From NCBI GenBank assembly GCA_947002045.1, contig CAMQJB010000006.1, forward strand, positions 6,999 to 70,998: 64,000 bases of DNA. Direction: 5' to 3'. Source of the stretch: an uncultured Collinsella sp. Its GTDB lineage: Bacteria > Actinomycetota > Coriobacteriia > Coriobacteriales > Coriobacteriaceae. This document shows, piece after piece, positions 33,731 through 41,666 of this stretch (within the stretch, counting starts at the first letter, position 1; each line of letters opens with the position of its first letter). The notes under the pieces are model-generated. The model was given only the letters and a program-made list of their open reading frames with translations. It searched no databases and was not told the origin of the DNA. A program made the position numbers and the translations under genes.

Positions 33731-35152
33731 ATGACCAACCCCATGCAGTTCCCCGACGGCTTTGTGTTTGGCGGCGCCACCGCTGCTTACCAGGTTGAGG
33801 GCGAGACCCGTACGCACGGCAAGGGCAAAGTGCCCTGGGACGATTTCCTGGCAGCCCAGGGTCGCTTCTCCCCCGATCCCGCAAGCGATTTCTACAACAA
33901 GTACCCGGTCGATATCGACCTGTGCCAGCGCTTCGGCATCAACGGTATTCGCGTCTCCATCGCTTGGAGCCGTATCTTCCCCAGTGGCACTGGCGAGATT
34001 AACCCCGAGGGCGTCGCCTTCTATCACGAGCTCTTTGCCACCTGCAATAAGGCCGGCGTTATCCCCTATGTCACGCTCGATCACTTCGATACGCCCGAGG
34101 CCTTTTACCAGAACGGCGGCGAGGGTTTCCTGACGCGCACGACGATCGACGCCTTTGTCGAGTACGCCAAGTTCTGCTTTGCCGAGTTCACCGAGGTCAA
34201 GCACTGGTTTACCTTTAACGAGATTCCCGCGACCGCCGAGGGCAGCTTTATCGTCGGCAACTGGCCGCACGGCGAGAAGTATCGCCTGGACAAGGCCTTC
34301 CAGCTCATGCACAACATGATGGTGGCCCACGCCAAGGCTGTCGTCGCCTTCCATGAGGGCGGCTTTGAGGGCGAGATCGGCATTGTCCAGAACCTGGAGC
34401 CCAAGTATCCCCTCGACCCCAATGACGCCGCCGACTGCGAGGCCGCCCGCATGGCCGACGTCATCAACAACCGCTGGGTGCTCGACGCCACCTTCCGCGG
34501 CCACTATGCAGCCGACACCATGGAAGCCGCAACCAAGCTGGCCCATATCGCCGGCGGCGAGCTCGACGTCCGCGACGAGGACATCGCCGCGCTGACCGCC
34601 GCGCTCCCCTACAACGATTGCCTGGGCGTCAACACCTACAAGTGCCAGTTCCTGCGTGCCGCCGAGGGCGAAAACGACATCCACCACAATGGCACCGGCG
34701 ACAAGGGCTCCTCGCGCTGGTTCCTCAAGGGCGTGGGCGAGTCATGCGTGCGCGAAGGCGTACCCACCACCGATTGGGACTGGATTATCTATCCCGAGGG
34801 CCTCTACGACCTGCTGCTCCGCATTAAGAACGATTACCCCAACTACAAGAAGATCTACATCACCGAGAACGGCATGGGCTATAAGGACGACTTCGAGGAC
34901 GGCTTTATCGACGACGCCCCTCGCATCGACTACATGCGTCAGCATCTCGCATGGATCCTCAAGGCAATCGACGGCGGCGTAAACGTCGACGGTTACTTTG
35001 TGTGGTCGCTGCAGGACCAGTTCTCCTGGACCAACGGCTACAACAAGCGTTATGGCCTGTTCTACATCGACTTTGAGACCCAGAAGCGCTATCCCAAGGC
35101 GAGCGCGTACTGGTACAAGAACGTCGCGGAGACCGGCCTGCTCATGGCCTAG
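33731..35152 (+). CDS. lacG: 6-phospho-beta-galactosidase-like glycosidase (GH1, LacG-like), module 3
   Basis: The 473-residue enzyme is the best LacG match of the three. It has GFVFGGATAAYQVEGETRT at the start, acid/base WFTFNEI, HNGTGDKGSSRW as in staphylococcal LacG (HNGKGEKGSS), TDWDWIIYPEGLYD, nucleophile ITENGMGYKD and phosphate loop SWTNGYNKRYG. It would split lactose-6-phosphate-like disaccharides to galactose-6-phosphate, feeding LacAB. GAAAGGATG precedes ATG. A strong terminator follows. Confidence 0.92.
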   Translation: MTNPMQFPDGFVFGGATAAYQVEGETRTHGKGKVPWDDFLAAQGRFSPDPASDFYNKYPVDIDLCQRFGINGIRVSIAWSRIFPSGTGEINPEGVAFYHELFATCNKAGVIPYVTLDHFDTPEAFYQNGGEGFLTRTTIDAFVEYAKFCFAEFTEVKHWFTFNEIPATAEGSFIVGNWPHGEKYRLDKAFQLMHNMMVAHAKAVVAFHEGGFEGEIGIVQNLEPKYPLDPNDAADCEAARMADVINNRWVLDATFRGHYAADTMEAATKLAHIAGGELDVRDEDIAALTAALPYNDCLGVNTYKCQFLRAAEGENDIHHNGTGDKGSSRWFLKGVGESCVREGVPTTDWDWIIYPEGLYDLLLRIKNDYPNYKKIYITENGMGYKDDFEDGFIDDAPRIDYMRQHLAWILKAIDGGVNVDGYFVWSLQDQFSWTNGYNKRYGLFYIDFETQKRYPKASAYWYKNVAETGLLMA

Positions 35153-35174
35153 TTTCCGCCGCATACCCCCTGTC

Positions 35175-35218
35175 GGCCGCATGCGAATCCCTCCACGGGT
35201 TCGCATGCGGCCTTTTTT
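35175..35218 (+). terminator. Terminator of module 3
   Basis: A 13-bp stem GGCCGCATGCGAA/TTCGCATGCGGCC followed by TTTTTT. Confidence 0.92.
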
Positions 35219-35240
35219 GTTTTGGCTCGACCCGAGCAGG

Positions 35241-35548
35241 CCGTTTGTCTCGATTTGTAACATCTAGCAGGGATTTTCAGCCCTAGCTGTTACAGATTGA
35301 GATGAACGGGGGCACCCGGTTCGAAATATCTAGATCTGTAACATCTGACTCGCTTTTAGCCGTCTAACTGTTACAGATCGAGACAAAGATGATGGCTGGG
35401 TAGACAAAATCTCAATCTGTAACACCTAGTCGAGTTTTTGGATCCTAGTTGTTACAGATTGAGACAAATACACAGGACAATCCTCTCAATCTCAATCTGT
35501 AACATCTGGTTGGCGATTCCACCCCTACCTGTTACAGGTTGAAACAAT
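35241..35548. repeat. CTGTAAC palindromic repeat array, four units
   Basis: Units at 35241-35310, 35326-35386, 35404-35468 and 35483-35548, about 80 bp apart. Each has inverted arms containing CTGTAACA and TGTTACAG around a 20-25 base loop. Unit sequences diverge in the loops. Apart from the array this gap holds no gene. Confidence 0.85.
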
Positions 35549-35665
35549 TTGATAGTGGAGTCCTCATTTACGCGTCATATCGCGTAGCGCTCACGCGTTG
35601 ATTCCCCACAATGACAGGAGGTAAAAGTCCTCCCGCATCGCCTGTTGGCAATCCCATAGCGTTAG

Positions 35666-36430
35666 CTAGCAGATGACCTGCGTGTGTTCCTCGATGGCGG
35701 CACGATTCTCGGCGGCGATACCCGGTTCGCACACCACGGCATCCAGGCTGTCCAAGCGACAGAAGGTGTAGAAGTCGCGCTTGCCAATCTTGCTGGAGTC
35801 GGCGATCAGATAGCGCGAGTCTGCCTTGCTAAAGGCGAGCTGCTGGATACGGCCCTCGTCCATGTTGGACGTAGATACGTCGCCATCCAGAATGCCGTTG
35901 GCGCCGATAAACGCAGCGTCGATACCCAGTGCACGCAGGGTATCCTCGGCCGTTGGTCCCACAAAAGCGGCGGTGCGGCGACGGTACATACCACCCACGA
36001 GGCACAGGTCGCAGTCCTCGCGCGCCTCGAGCAGGTTAAACACCGAAAGCGAATTGGTCACAATGCGCAGGCGAAATGCCGGCAGCATCGAGGCCATCTG
36101 TTCCACCGTAGTGCCCGTACCCAAAAAGATGGTCGAGCCTTCCTCGATAAGCTCCACAGCGCGGCGCGCGATTTGCATCTTTTCCTCGGCATGCTTAGTG
36201 CGCTTTTCGCTGTGCGAATACTCATGGCGCAACATAGCGTGGGGACGTCCCTGTGCACTACGGGCGCCGCCGTGCACGCGCTCGATCTCGCCCAGGCTCG
36301 CAAGTTCCTCAAGGTCGCGGCGAATCGTCATATCCGAAACGCCCAGCGCATCCGAAATCTCCTTGACCGAGACCGTGCCCTGCTCTTCGAGCAGCTGACG
36401 AACCTTATCCTGTCGCTCTGCCTTAATCAC
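35666..36430 (-). CDS. DeoR-family repressor, LacR-like
   Basis: The 254-residue regulator has a DeoR helix-turn-helix (VSVKEISDALGVSDMTIRRDLEEL, the classic family form) and a DeoRC sugar-phosphate sensor (GSTIFLGTGTTVEQM, GGMYRRRTAAFVGP, KIGKRDFYTF). In lactic acid bacteria LacR of this family represses the tagatose pathway genes and is induced by tagatose-6-phosphate. GTG start at 36430 follows GAGGATT. It is divergent from galM. A 19-base site upstream (36463-36481) recurs upstream of lacF and in variant form upstream of lacA, supporting a LacR role. Confidence 0.87.
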   Translation of the reverse strand: MIKAERQDKVRQLLEEQGTVSVKEISDALGVSDMTIRRDLEELASLGEIERVHGGARSAQGRPHAMLRHEYSHSEKRTKHAEEKMQIARRAVELIEEGSTIFLGTGTTVEQMASMLPAFRLRIVTNSLSVFNLLEAREDCDLCLVGGMYRRRTAAFVGPTAEDTLRALGIDAAFIGANGILDGDVSTSNMDEGRIQQLAFSKADSRYLIADSSKIGKRDFYTFCRLDSLDAVVCEPGIAAENRAAIEEHTQVIC

Positions 36431-36462
36431 GATGAATCCTCGCCGTTCTTTGCGCGCATATC

Positions 36463-36481
36463 ATTCAAACAGTAATGAACA
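36463..36481 (-). promoter_or_regulatory. DeoR/LacR-type operator between lacR-like gene and galM
   Basis: On the minus strand TGTTCATTACTGTTTGAAT; same framework as 20631-20649. Confidence 0.6.
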
Positions 36482-36636
36482 AATTGTATCAGACTCGTGC
36501 GCGTCAAAAATCAACGCCCGCACAGCTCCAATCATCACTTTTTTGAGAAAAATACCCCCTGCTTTAGTGGGGTGTAGTGATAATCTCGCCTGTTCGCGCT
36601 ACAGTTTGTCCGAAATACCTCGATGTTAGGAACCAA

Positions 36637-37689
36637 ATGATCACTTCCGAGCTTTTCGGCACCGCGCCGTGCGGTACCTCCGTTCATCGTTACACCCTCA
36701 ACGGGCCCGAGATCTGCGTTCGCATTATGGACTATGGCGCCACCGTGCTGGGTATCGATGTGCCCGATATTCCCGGCAACGTGCGCGATGTTGTGCTGGG
36801 CTTCGATAAGCTCGAGGATTACTTTGACAACCCCGCCTGCTTTGGCGCGACCATCGGCCCCGTGGCAAACCGCACCGCGGGCGCCACGATCACCATCGAC
36901 GGCACGGACTGGCATATGCCCGCCAACGAGGGCGCCAACAACCTACACAGCGATCTTGAGCACGGCCTGCATAAACGCGTGTGGGATGTTGAGCTCGACG
37001 AGGTCCATAACGCCGTGCGCATGACCACCTCGCTTGAGGATGGTGAGCTGGGCCTGCCCGGCAACCGCACCTTTACGGCCGTGTTTACCGTTACACGCAC
37101 CGGTGTCTTCCGCATCGAGTATGGTTGCGAGAGCGACCGTGCCACTTACGTGTCCATGACCAACCACACGTACTTTAACCTTGCCGGCCATAACGCCGGC
37201 ATGGACTGCGAACATTTCTTTGTCGCCAACGCCGCCCACTACCTGCCCATTGATGACCAGAACATTCCCACCGGCGAAATCGCTCCGGTCGAGGGAACAC
37301 CGTTTGACTTTCGCGAGCTGCGCCCCGTCGCACCCGGCATGGAGGCCGACGACCCGCAGATCAAGCAGGCCCGTGGCTATGATCACTGCCTGTGCATCGA
37401 TGGCTATCAGTACGGCCGCGGCCTGCGCCGTGCGATGCACGTCGAGGAGATGTGGACCGGTCGTGAGCTGGACTACTGCACCACCGCCCCGGGCGTGCAG
37501 CTCTACACCGGCAACTGGCTGGGCGACGAGCACGCCAAGGACGATGCCAACTATGGCTGGGGTGCCGGCTTTGCCCTCGAGGCAGAAATGTACCCCGACA
37601 CGCCGCATCAGCCGCTGTTCCCGCAGGGCATCGTGGGCCCGGGTCACCCCTACAGCAATGTGATCGAGTACCACTTTAAGAGGCACTAA
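36637..37689 (+). CDS. galM: Aldose 1-epimerase (galactose mutarotase)
   Basis: It interconverts alpha- and beta-galactose so that GalK receives the alpha anomer. The 350-residue enzyme shows GalM motifs: FGATIGPVANRT, GANNLHSD, the catalytic-histidine segment SMTNHTYFNLAG, GYDHCLCID and the C-terminal GFALEAEMYPDTPHQ with catalytic Glu. ATG at 36637 has AGGAACC upstream. It is divergent from the LacR-like gene and probably shares its operator. A terminator of the same design as that of galT follows. Confidence 0.93.
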   Translation: MITSELFGTAPCGTSVHRYTLNGPEICVRIMDYGATVLGIDVPDIPGNVRDVVLGFDKLEDYFDNPACFGATIGPVANRTAGATITIDGTDWHMPANEGANNLHSDLEHGLHKRVWDVELDEVHNAVRMTTSLEDGELGLPGNRTFTAVFTVTRTGVFRIEYGCESDRATYVSMTNHTYFNLAGHNAGMDCEHFFVANAAHYLPIDDQNIPTGEIAPVEGTPFDFRELRPVAPGMEADDPQIKQARGYDHCLCIDGYQYGRGLRRAMHVEEMWTGRELDYCTTAPGVQLYTGNWLGDEHAKDDANYGWGAGFALEAEMYPDTPHQPLFPQGIVGPGHPYSNVIEYHFKRH

Positions 37690-37712
37690 ACCCATAACAC
37701 AACATATCGCAC

Positions 37713-37750
37713 AGCAGCGCCCGCCGGCACACCGCCGACGGGCGCTGCTT
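37713..37750 (+). terminator. Terminator of galM
   Basis: Stem AGCAGCGCCCG/CGGGCGCTGCT with internal GCCGGC pairing, nearly the same as the galT terminator; the 3' T-run is short. Confidence 0.75.
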
Positions 37751-37797
37751 CATGCCTAAATCCTTCTTTTCGATGCCATCGAATTGGTGACATAAAA

Positions 37798-37949
37798 AAA
37801 ACTATGCCGAATTACTACGATGAACCCACTATGTCCGACCACGCGCTGGTTTATAAAAAATTAGCAACTCGTCTACCTGCGGTTTTATTCTCTGCAAATT
37901 TGGCATGCTCGGCGATAAGCAATTCATCGTAGTAAACCGGCATAGTTTT
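37798..37949. repeat. Long inverted repeat carrying the ACCTGCGGTTT motif
   Basis: 27-base arms (37798-37824, 37923-37949) with two mismatches, core TTACTACGATGAA. The loop contains ACCTGCGGTTTT at 37875-37886. Confidence 0.8.
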
Positions 37950-37984
37950 GGCGGACAGCGCCACACAGATCCCCTACGAAGGCA

Positions 37985-38013
37985 AAATGATCCGTTTTCC
38001 TCCGTCCCCAAGG
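37985..38013 (+). repeat. 29-bp intergenic repeat, copy B
   Basis: One base different from the minus strand of 15259-15287. The tail CCCCAAGGGATC is repeated once more just downstream. Confidence 0.7.
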
Positions 38014-38030
38014 GATCCATCCCCAAGGGA

Positions 38031-38513
38031 TCAGTTGAACAGATTGCCGATGGGGTCGGGGGCGGAACTGGGGAGATAGCGGATTTCTAGCTCTATACCG
38101 AGCTTTTGCAACTCTTTGAAGGCGGCGATGTCTGTATCGCCTACGGCAACGGCAGGCGTTGCAGAGCGCTTGCCCTCCCCCGCCCGCATATGGCCGATAC
38201 TAATCTTGGTTATTGGCACACCGCCCTTAACCAGCACGAGCGCATCGGAGGGTGAGGCCACCATGATCAGAATCAATTGGCGAGGCGTTGCGGTATGAAT
38301 GATGTCGATGGCCTTTTGTACCGAGAAAAACCGCGTCCAAACGCCTTCTGGCGCCGCCACCCTCATGGGTGCCCATTGGCGCGAATCTGCCGCGATCTCA
38401 TCGTTGACGATTAGGACAAGGTTGGAACCCACGGCTTCGTTCCACAGCTCAACGTCTTGTCCGTAAATGAAACGGTCGTCGATGCGTGCGAGAAGAATCT
38501 TGGGTTGAGTCAT
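38031..38513 (-). CDS. PTS mannose/sorbose-family IIB paralogue lacking the active-site histidine
   Basis: The 160-residue protein aligns end to end with the IIB at 47775-48257 (same length; shared RFFS-QK-ID-I, LVLVKGGVPI, IGHMRAGEGKR, DIAAFKELQKLG). The normal phosphorylation motif RLVHGQV is replaced by RFIYGQD, so the phosphohistidine position is tyrosine. It stands alone with no IIA, IIC or IID beside it. The fold looks intact, with no stop or frameshift. It may be a non-catalytic regulatory protein or an early pseudogene. The ribosome site before ATG 38513 is weak. Confidence 0.82.
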   Translation of the reverse strand: MTQPKILLARIDDRFIYGQDVELWNEAVGSNLVLIVNDEIAADSRQWAPMRVAAPEGVWTRFFSVQKAIDIIHTATPRQLILIMVASPSDALVLVKGGVPITKISIGHMRAGEGKRSATPAVAVGDTDIAAFKELQKLGIELEIRYLPSSAPDPIGNLFN

Positions 38514-38602
38514 CGCTGCCCCATTCTGTTTGAGACCCGTAAGGGCAAGACATCGCGTCTCCAATATTAGTGCATTTAAAGTGAGAAAAGCCGTCAGAAC
38601 AC

Positions 38603-38631
38603 TTGCGCGGATGTGCGATGTCCCGTATCAT
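38603..38631 (+). promoter_or_regulatory. Promoter of tRNA-Thr
   Basis: TTGCGC (38603-38608), a 17-bp spacer, then TATCAT (38626-38631), about 40 bases before the tRNA. Confidence 0.65.
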
Positions 38632-38670
38632 AGACAGCCGTTGATGCCTCAGTTGCGTCACCACATGGCC

Positions 38671-38746
38671 GCCAGCGTAGCTCAGTTGGTAGAGCACCGC
38701 TCTCGTAAAGCGGGGGTCACCGGTTCGAGCCCGGTCGCTGGCTCCA
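38671..38746 (+). tRNA. tRNA-Thr (anticodon CGT)
   Basis: A full cloverleaf: acceptor GCCAGCG/CGCTGGC, D-arm GCTCAGTTGGTAGAGC, anticodon stem CCGCT/AGCGG with loop CTCGTAA (anticodon CGT reading ACG), variable GGGTC, T-arm ACCGG-TTCGAGC-CCGGT, discriminator T and encoded CCA. A promoter precedes and a terminator follows, so it is a single-gene unit. Confidence 0.95.
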
Positions 38747-38757
38747 TTGCACAAGAT

Positions 38758-38780
38758 AGCCGCCTTCGTGCGGCTTTTTT
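38758..38780 (+). terminator. Terminator of tRNA-Thr
   Basis: Stem AGCCGC/GCGGCT followed by TTTTTT. Confidence 0.85.
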
Positions 38781-38850
38781 GTTGCCAATTTCGAGCGCAC
38801 ATCCGCCAATCCAAGCACAACGCCGCCGGCAACTCACCTACTCAACAAAA

Positions 38851-38896
38851 AGCCCCGCCAACCGCAATCCCCAAGGGAACCGCGATTAACGGGGCT
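38851..38896 (-). terminator. Terminator of the yhcH-type gene
   Basis: Outer stem AGCCCCG/CGGGGCT; on the minus strand it is followed by TTTTTGTTG. Confidence 0.7.
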
Positions 38897-38955
38897 CAAG
38901 CGCGCTCCTCAATGGAAATCACGCCAGCATACGAGCAGCTCAACCGAGCAGCTCG

Positions 38956-39429
38956 TTACTCCTCCCAGTAAGCGTCTGCAAGCAGCTTAAAGCAGATCTT
39001 CTTGACCGGCTGCGCACCATCGCCCGAGAACTCGAGCGTGGGCATATGAGGCTCTCCGGCAACGAACAGCGCAAACTTGTCGTCGGCAAGATCGCCGGCG
39101 ATAGAAGCGTCGGAATCGACCAGATCGTAGTCGTCCTTCTCGTCAAACTCCTGGACCAGCGTCAGGCTGCCCGTGGCAACCTTAAAGGCCTCGCGACCCT
39201 CGACGTCGATCTGCAGATCGTGATAGCGCTGATGCGTCTCGTAGTGAGCCTCGGCCTCGGGACGCGTCGTGGGAGCCATGACGTTTGCAAAGACCTTGTC
39301 GCCCAGAATCGGATGGCTGCCGACCTCGAGCTGCGCCGGGTCGTTCTCCTTGAGCCAGTCAATCAGCACGTCGAGGCCCTTGAGCATTCCGCGATATTCC
39401 TCGATATCGCCCAGTGCACCGTAAATCAT
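38956..39429 (-). CDS. YhcH/YjgK/YiaL-family protein (cupin-like sugar anomerase family)
   Basis: The 157-residue protein matches the family that includes NanQ/YhcH and EbgC, beta-barrel proteins often found with sialic acid, beta-galactosidase or hexosamine genes. Some members act as sugar anomerases. Visible hallmarks are MIYGALGDIEEY at the start, ETHQRYHDLQIDVEG (putative metal-binding His/Glu set near residues 80-98), GEPHMPTL and KKICFKL. It is the last gene behind lacX2-lacC2 and a nagA remnant, 32 bases beyond the remnant. Substrate unknown, galactose or an amino sugar being plausible. Confidence 0.85.
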   Translation of the reverse strand: MIYGALGDIEEYRGMLKGLDVLIDWLKENDPAQLEVGSHPILGDKVFANVMAPTTRPEAEAHYETHQRYHDLQIDVEGREAFKVATGSLTLVQEFDEKDDYDLVDSDASIAGDLADDKFALFVAGEPHMPTLEFSGDGAQPVKKICFKLLADAYWEE

Positions 39430-39461
39430 CTAAATCCCCTCTCGGATCGTTTCTTTGGCAG

Positions 39462-39600
39462 CTACTCGGCAAATGCGTTACCGACGCTGTTGCCACCCAC
39501 ATACGTCTCGACCAGGGTAAGGTCGGGATCGAACACGACGTCATCGGCGTCGCGCCCCGGCATAATGCTACCGCACTTGTCATCGGCTCTATCCACAAGC
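39462..39600 (-). pseudogene. 3' remnant of nagA
   Basis: On the minus strand this encodes about 45 codons matching the C-terminus of the NagA at 42327-43496: DKCGSIMPGRDAD, VVFD, LTLVETYVGG and SVGNAFAE followed by TAG. There is no matching N-terminal part and no start codon context. It lies between lacC2 and the yhcH-type gene. It points to a past duplication or deletion involving the nagA locus about 3 kb away. Confidence 0.85.
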
Positions 39601-39633
39601 AAGCAACCGATGCCGGGGCCGACGCCCAAGCTC

Positions 39634-40569
39634 TTACAGCTCGGTCACGACAACGCCGTTGTAGACCTCGTCCCAACGGTCCATGACCAAGTGACCAGTC
39701 ATAGGATCCATGGCATTGAGTTTGCCGCAGGTGTTGGCGGTACGCAGCACCGTCTCGTCGTCAGCGCCAGCAGCAATCGCATGCGCGAAGCCGGCAATGG
39801 TCGAATCGCCAGAGCCCGTAGCGTTAACGGCGGGGATATCGGGGGTCTTCGCGCGGAACGCACGGCCATTGTGGAAGCCAACGGAGCCGGCAGCGCCCAT
39901 GGACACGACGACCCAGGGGATATCGGAGAAGCGGGCATCAGAGGCGAGCGCGGCGCGGAGCTCGTCCACATCGTCGGTGGTAAAGTTCGTGCCCAGAAGG
40001 CCGTTGATCTCGGTCAGGTTAGGCTTGACCAGCTCGGGCTTAATTTCGGACTTAAGGGCGGCCTCGAGCGAAGCACCCGAGGTATCGAGCAGCACCTTGG
40101 CACCGGCGTTCTCGGCAATGCCCGTGATCTTGGCATAGTAGTCTGCCTCGACACCGCGGGGTAGCGAACCCGAGATGGTAACGACAGCGGCCTTGCCCGC
40201 AAGCTCGGTAAACTTGGCGGTAAAGGCATCGAGCTCCTCGGGGGCAATTGTCGGGCCGCTCTCGAGCAGCTCGGTCTGGTTGCCGGCGTGGAGGATGTTG
40301 AGGCAAATGCGAGTCTCGCCCTTGATGGGCACAAAGTCGTTGTTAATACCGTTGGCATCCATGAGCTCGGCCATATAGGCGCCCATGTGGCCGCCGAGCA
40401 GGCCGGTTGCCACAACGTCGTCGCCCAGCTGACCCAGTACACGGGCCACGTTGAGGCCCTTGCCGCCGGCGGTCTTTTCGGGCGTCACACGGTTGACGTC
40501 GTCGATAACGAGCTCATCGAGCTGATAGCGCGTATCGACAGACGGGTTCATCGTAACGGTGAGGATCAT
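39634..40569 (-). CDS. lacC: Tagatose-6-phosphate kinase, LacC (PfkB family), copy 2
   Basis: A 311-residue paralogue of the kinase at 15597-16532, same length and the same PfkB motifs (KTAGGKGLNVARVL, VNATGSGDSTIAGF, MDPMTGHLVM). Differences cluster around residues 110-170. ATG at 40569 follows GGAG with a six-base spacer. Here it lies between lacX2 and the yhcH-type gene, near nagA and agaS. That placement suggests this copy handles tagatose-6-phosphate made from galactosamine-6-phosphate, whereas copy 1 serves the lac branch. This division is inference. Confidence 0.9.
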   Translation of the reverse strand: MILTVTMNPSVDTRYQLDELVIDDVNRVTPEKTAGGKGLNVARVLGQLGDDVVATGLLGGHMGAYMAELMDANGINNDFVPIKGETRICLNILHAGNQTELLESGPTIAPEELDAFTAKFTELAGKAAVVTISGSLPRGVEADYYAKITGIAENAGAKVLLDTSGASLEAALKSEIKPELVKPNLTEINGLLGTNFTTDDVDELRAALASDARFSDIPWVVVSMGAAGSVGFHNGRAFRAKTPDIPAVNATGSGDSTIAGFAHAIAAGADDETVLRTANTCGKLNAMDPMTGHLVMDRWDEVYNGVVVTEL

Positions 40570-40628
40570 TTTTAGCTCCTTATCTCGCAGGCTTCTTGTG
40601 CCTTGCAAAATGAATTGGATACATGCGA

Positions 40629-41510
40629 CTACAGAATCTCAATTGTGAACGAGCGAACGACGGTCTCCTTGGGCTTGGCGATAAGGCAGCCGCGCTTGTG
40701 CTCAAGCACGTCGTCCTCATCGGAACAGGTCGAAAGGCCGCCCCAGGGCTCAACTGCCACAAAATCGCCCTCGGGCTTACTCCACACAATGAGATACGGG
40801 AAGCCCTCAAAGCTCAGGCGGACGCCCTTGTCCTCGCCCTTTTTGGAAAGCGTGACCTGACGGCTCTCGAGCACGTCAAAGATGGTCTCCGCAAAATCGA
40901 AGAGCTCGTGCGACAGGGGCAGCGTCTTTCCCACCATGGGGTTCTTGGAGCGGTTTGCCACGTCAATCAATCCAGTCGAGGGAACGGCGGTGCAGAGCTC
41001 CGCAGCCTCGTCTTTCTCAAAGCGCAACTCGTAGTCCGTATAGGCCTCGCCCTCATCGAGCGGACACCTAAAGCCGGGATGACCGCCGATAAAGAACGGC
41101 ATGTCCTCGGTTCCCTCGTTGGTCACCTCATAGGAGACGCGCACGGCATTCCCCTCAAGCGTATAACGAGCGACAAGCTTAAACGGGTACGGATAATCGC
41201 TCAGCAGCGCGGCGTTATCCTCCGAAGCCAGGCACATCGCCAGCTCGTTCTCGCTCTGGCTCAGCAGCTTCCACTCCTGTTTGCGCGCAAACCCATGGCG
41301 AGCGAGCTTTACATGATGCCCGGCAAACGTCATGGCGTTGTTATCGCGCAAGCCTCCGCAAATCGGGAAGCAAATCGGTGCCTGGCCGGACCACACGGCG
41401 GGATCGCCCTGCCACAGATACTCGCGACCTCCGGCCTCGATCGAGGTAAACGAACAACCAGCCGTGGACACCTTAATAGAAATCGAATCGTTGGAGAGAG
41501 CGTATTCCAT
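40629..41510 (-). CDS. lacX: LacX-like aldose 1-epimerase family protein, copy 2
   Basis: A 293-residue paralogue of 16586-17467 with the same length and motifs (EYLWQGDPAVWSGQAPICF, GGHPGFRCPLDEGE, EPWGGLSTCSDED, LEHKRGCL). It precedes lacC2, so the lacX-lacC pair as a unit is duplicated. ATG is chosen by alignment to copy 1; upstream sequence GAAAGGATGG could act as ribosome site. Function as for copy 1. Confidence 0.87.
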   Translation of the reverse strand: MEYALSNDSISIKVSTAGCSFTSIEAGGREYLWQGDPAVWSGQAPICFPICGGLRDNNAMTFAGHHVKLARHGFARKQEWKLLSQSENELAMCLASEDNAALLSDYPYPFKLVARYTLEGNAVRVSYEVTNEGTEDMPFFIGGHPGFRCPLDEGEAYTDYELRFEKDEAAELCTAVPSTGLIDVANRSKNPMVGKTLPLSHELFDFAETIFDVLESRQVTLSKKGEDKGVRLSFEGFPYLIVWSKPEGDFVAVEPWGGLSTCSDEDDVLEHKRGCLIAKPKETVVRSFTIEIL

Positions 41511-41666
41511 TGCCCATCCTTTCGAACAACTGCTTTTTGCTCGCAAGTACCCGTCTCGGCCCTAACCAAAGGACAAACCCGCACATTCATCGATGCGTCC
41601 GGTATCCCAGCCATGTAACGGGGTACCATACAGACATTGATGCAATTACAGCTGAAAGGCCTTCTT

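Noticed and set aside
31748..34687. Very long open frame (979 codons) on the minus strand opposite EIICB 3 and GH1 3
   Set aside because: It is an antisense shadow caused by high GC3 in two real genes; the translation is Gly/Asp/Val-rich low complexity with no domain, and it runs across two genes and their gap.
35241..35548. Possible CRISPR array (four repeats with about 80-bp period)
   Set aside because: The repeated parts are long palindromic arms that vary between units, spacing is uneven, the loops are not uniform spacers, and no cas genes are nearby.
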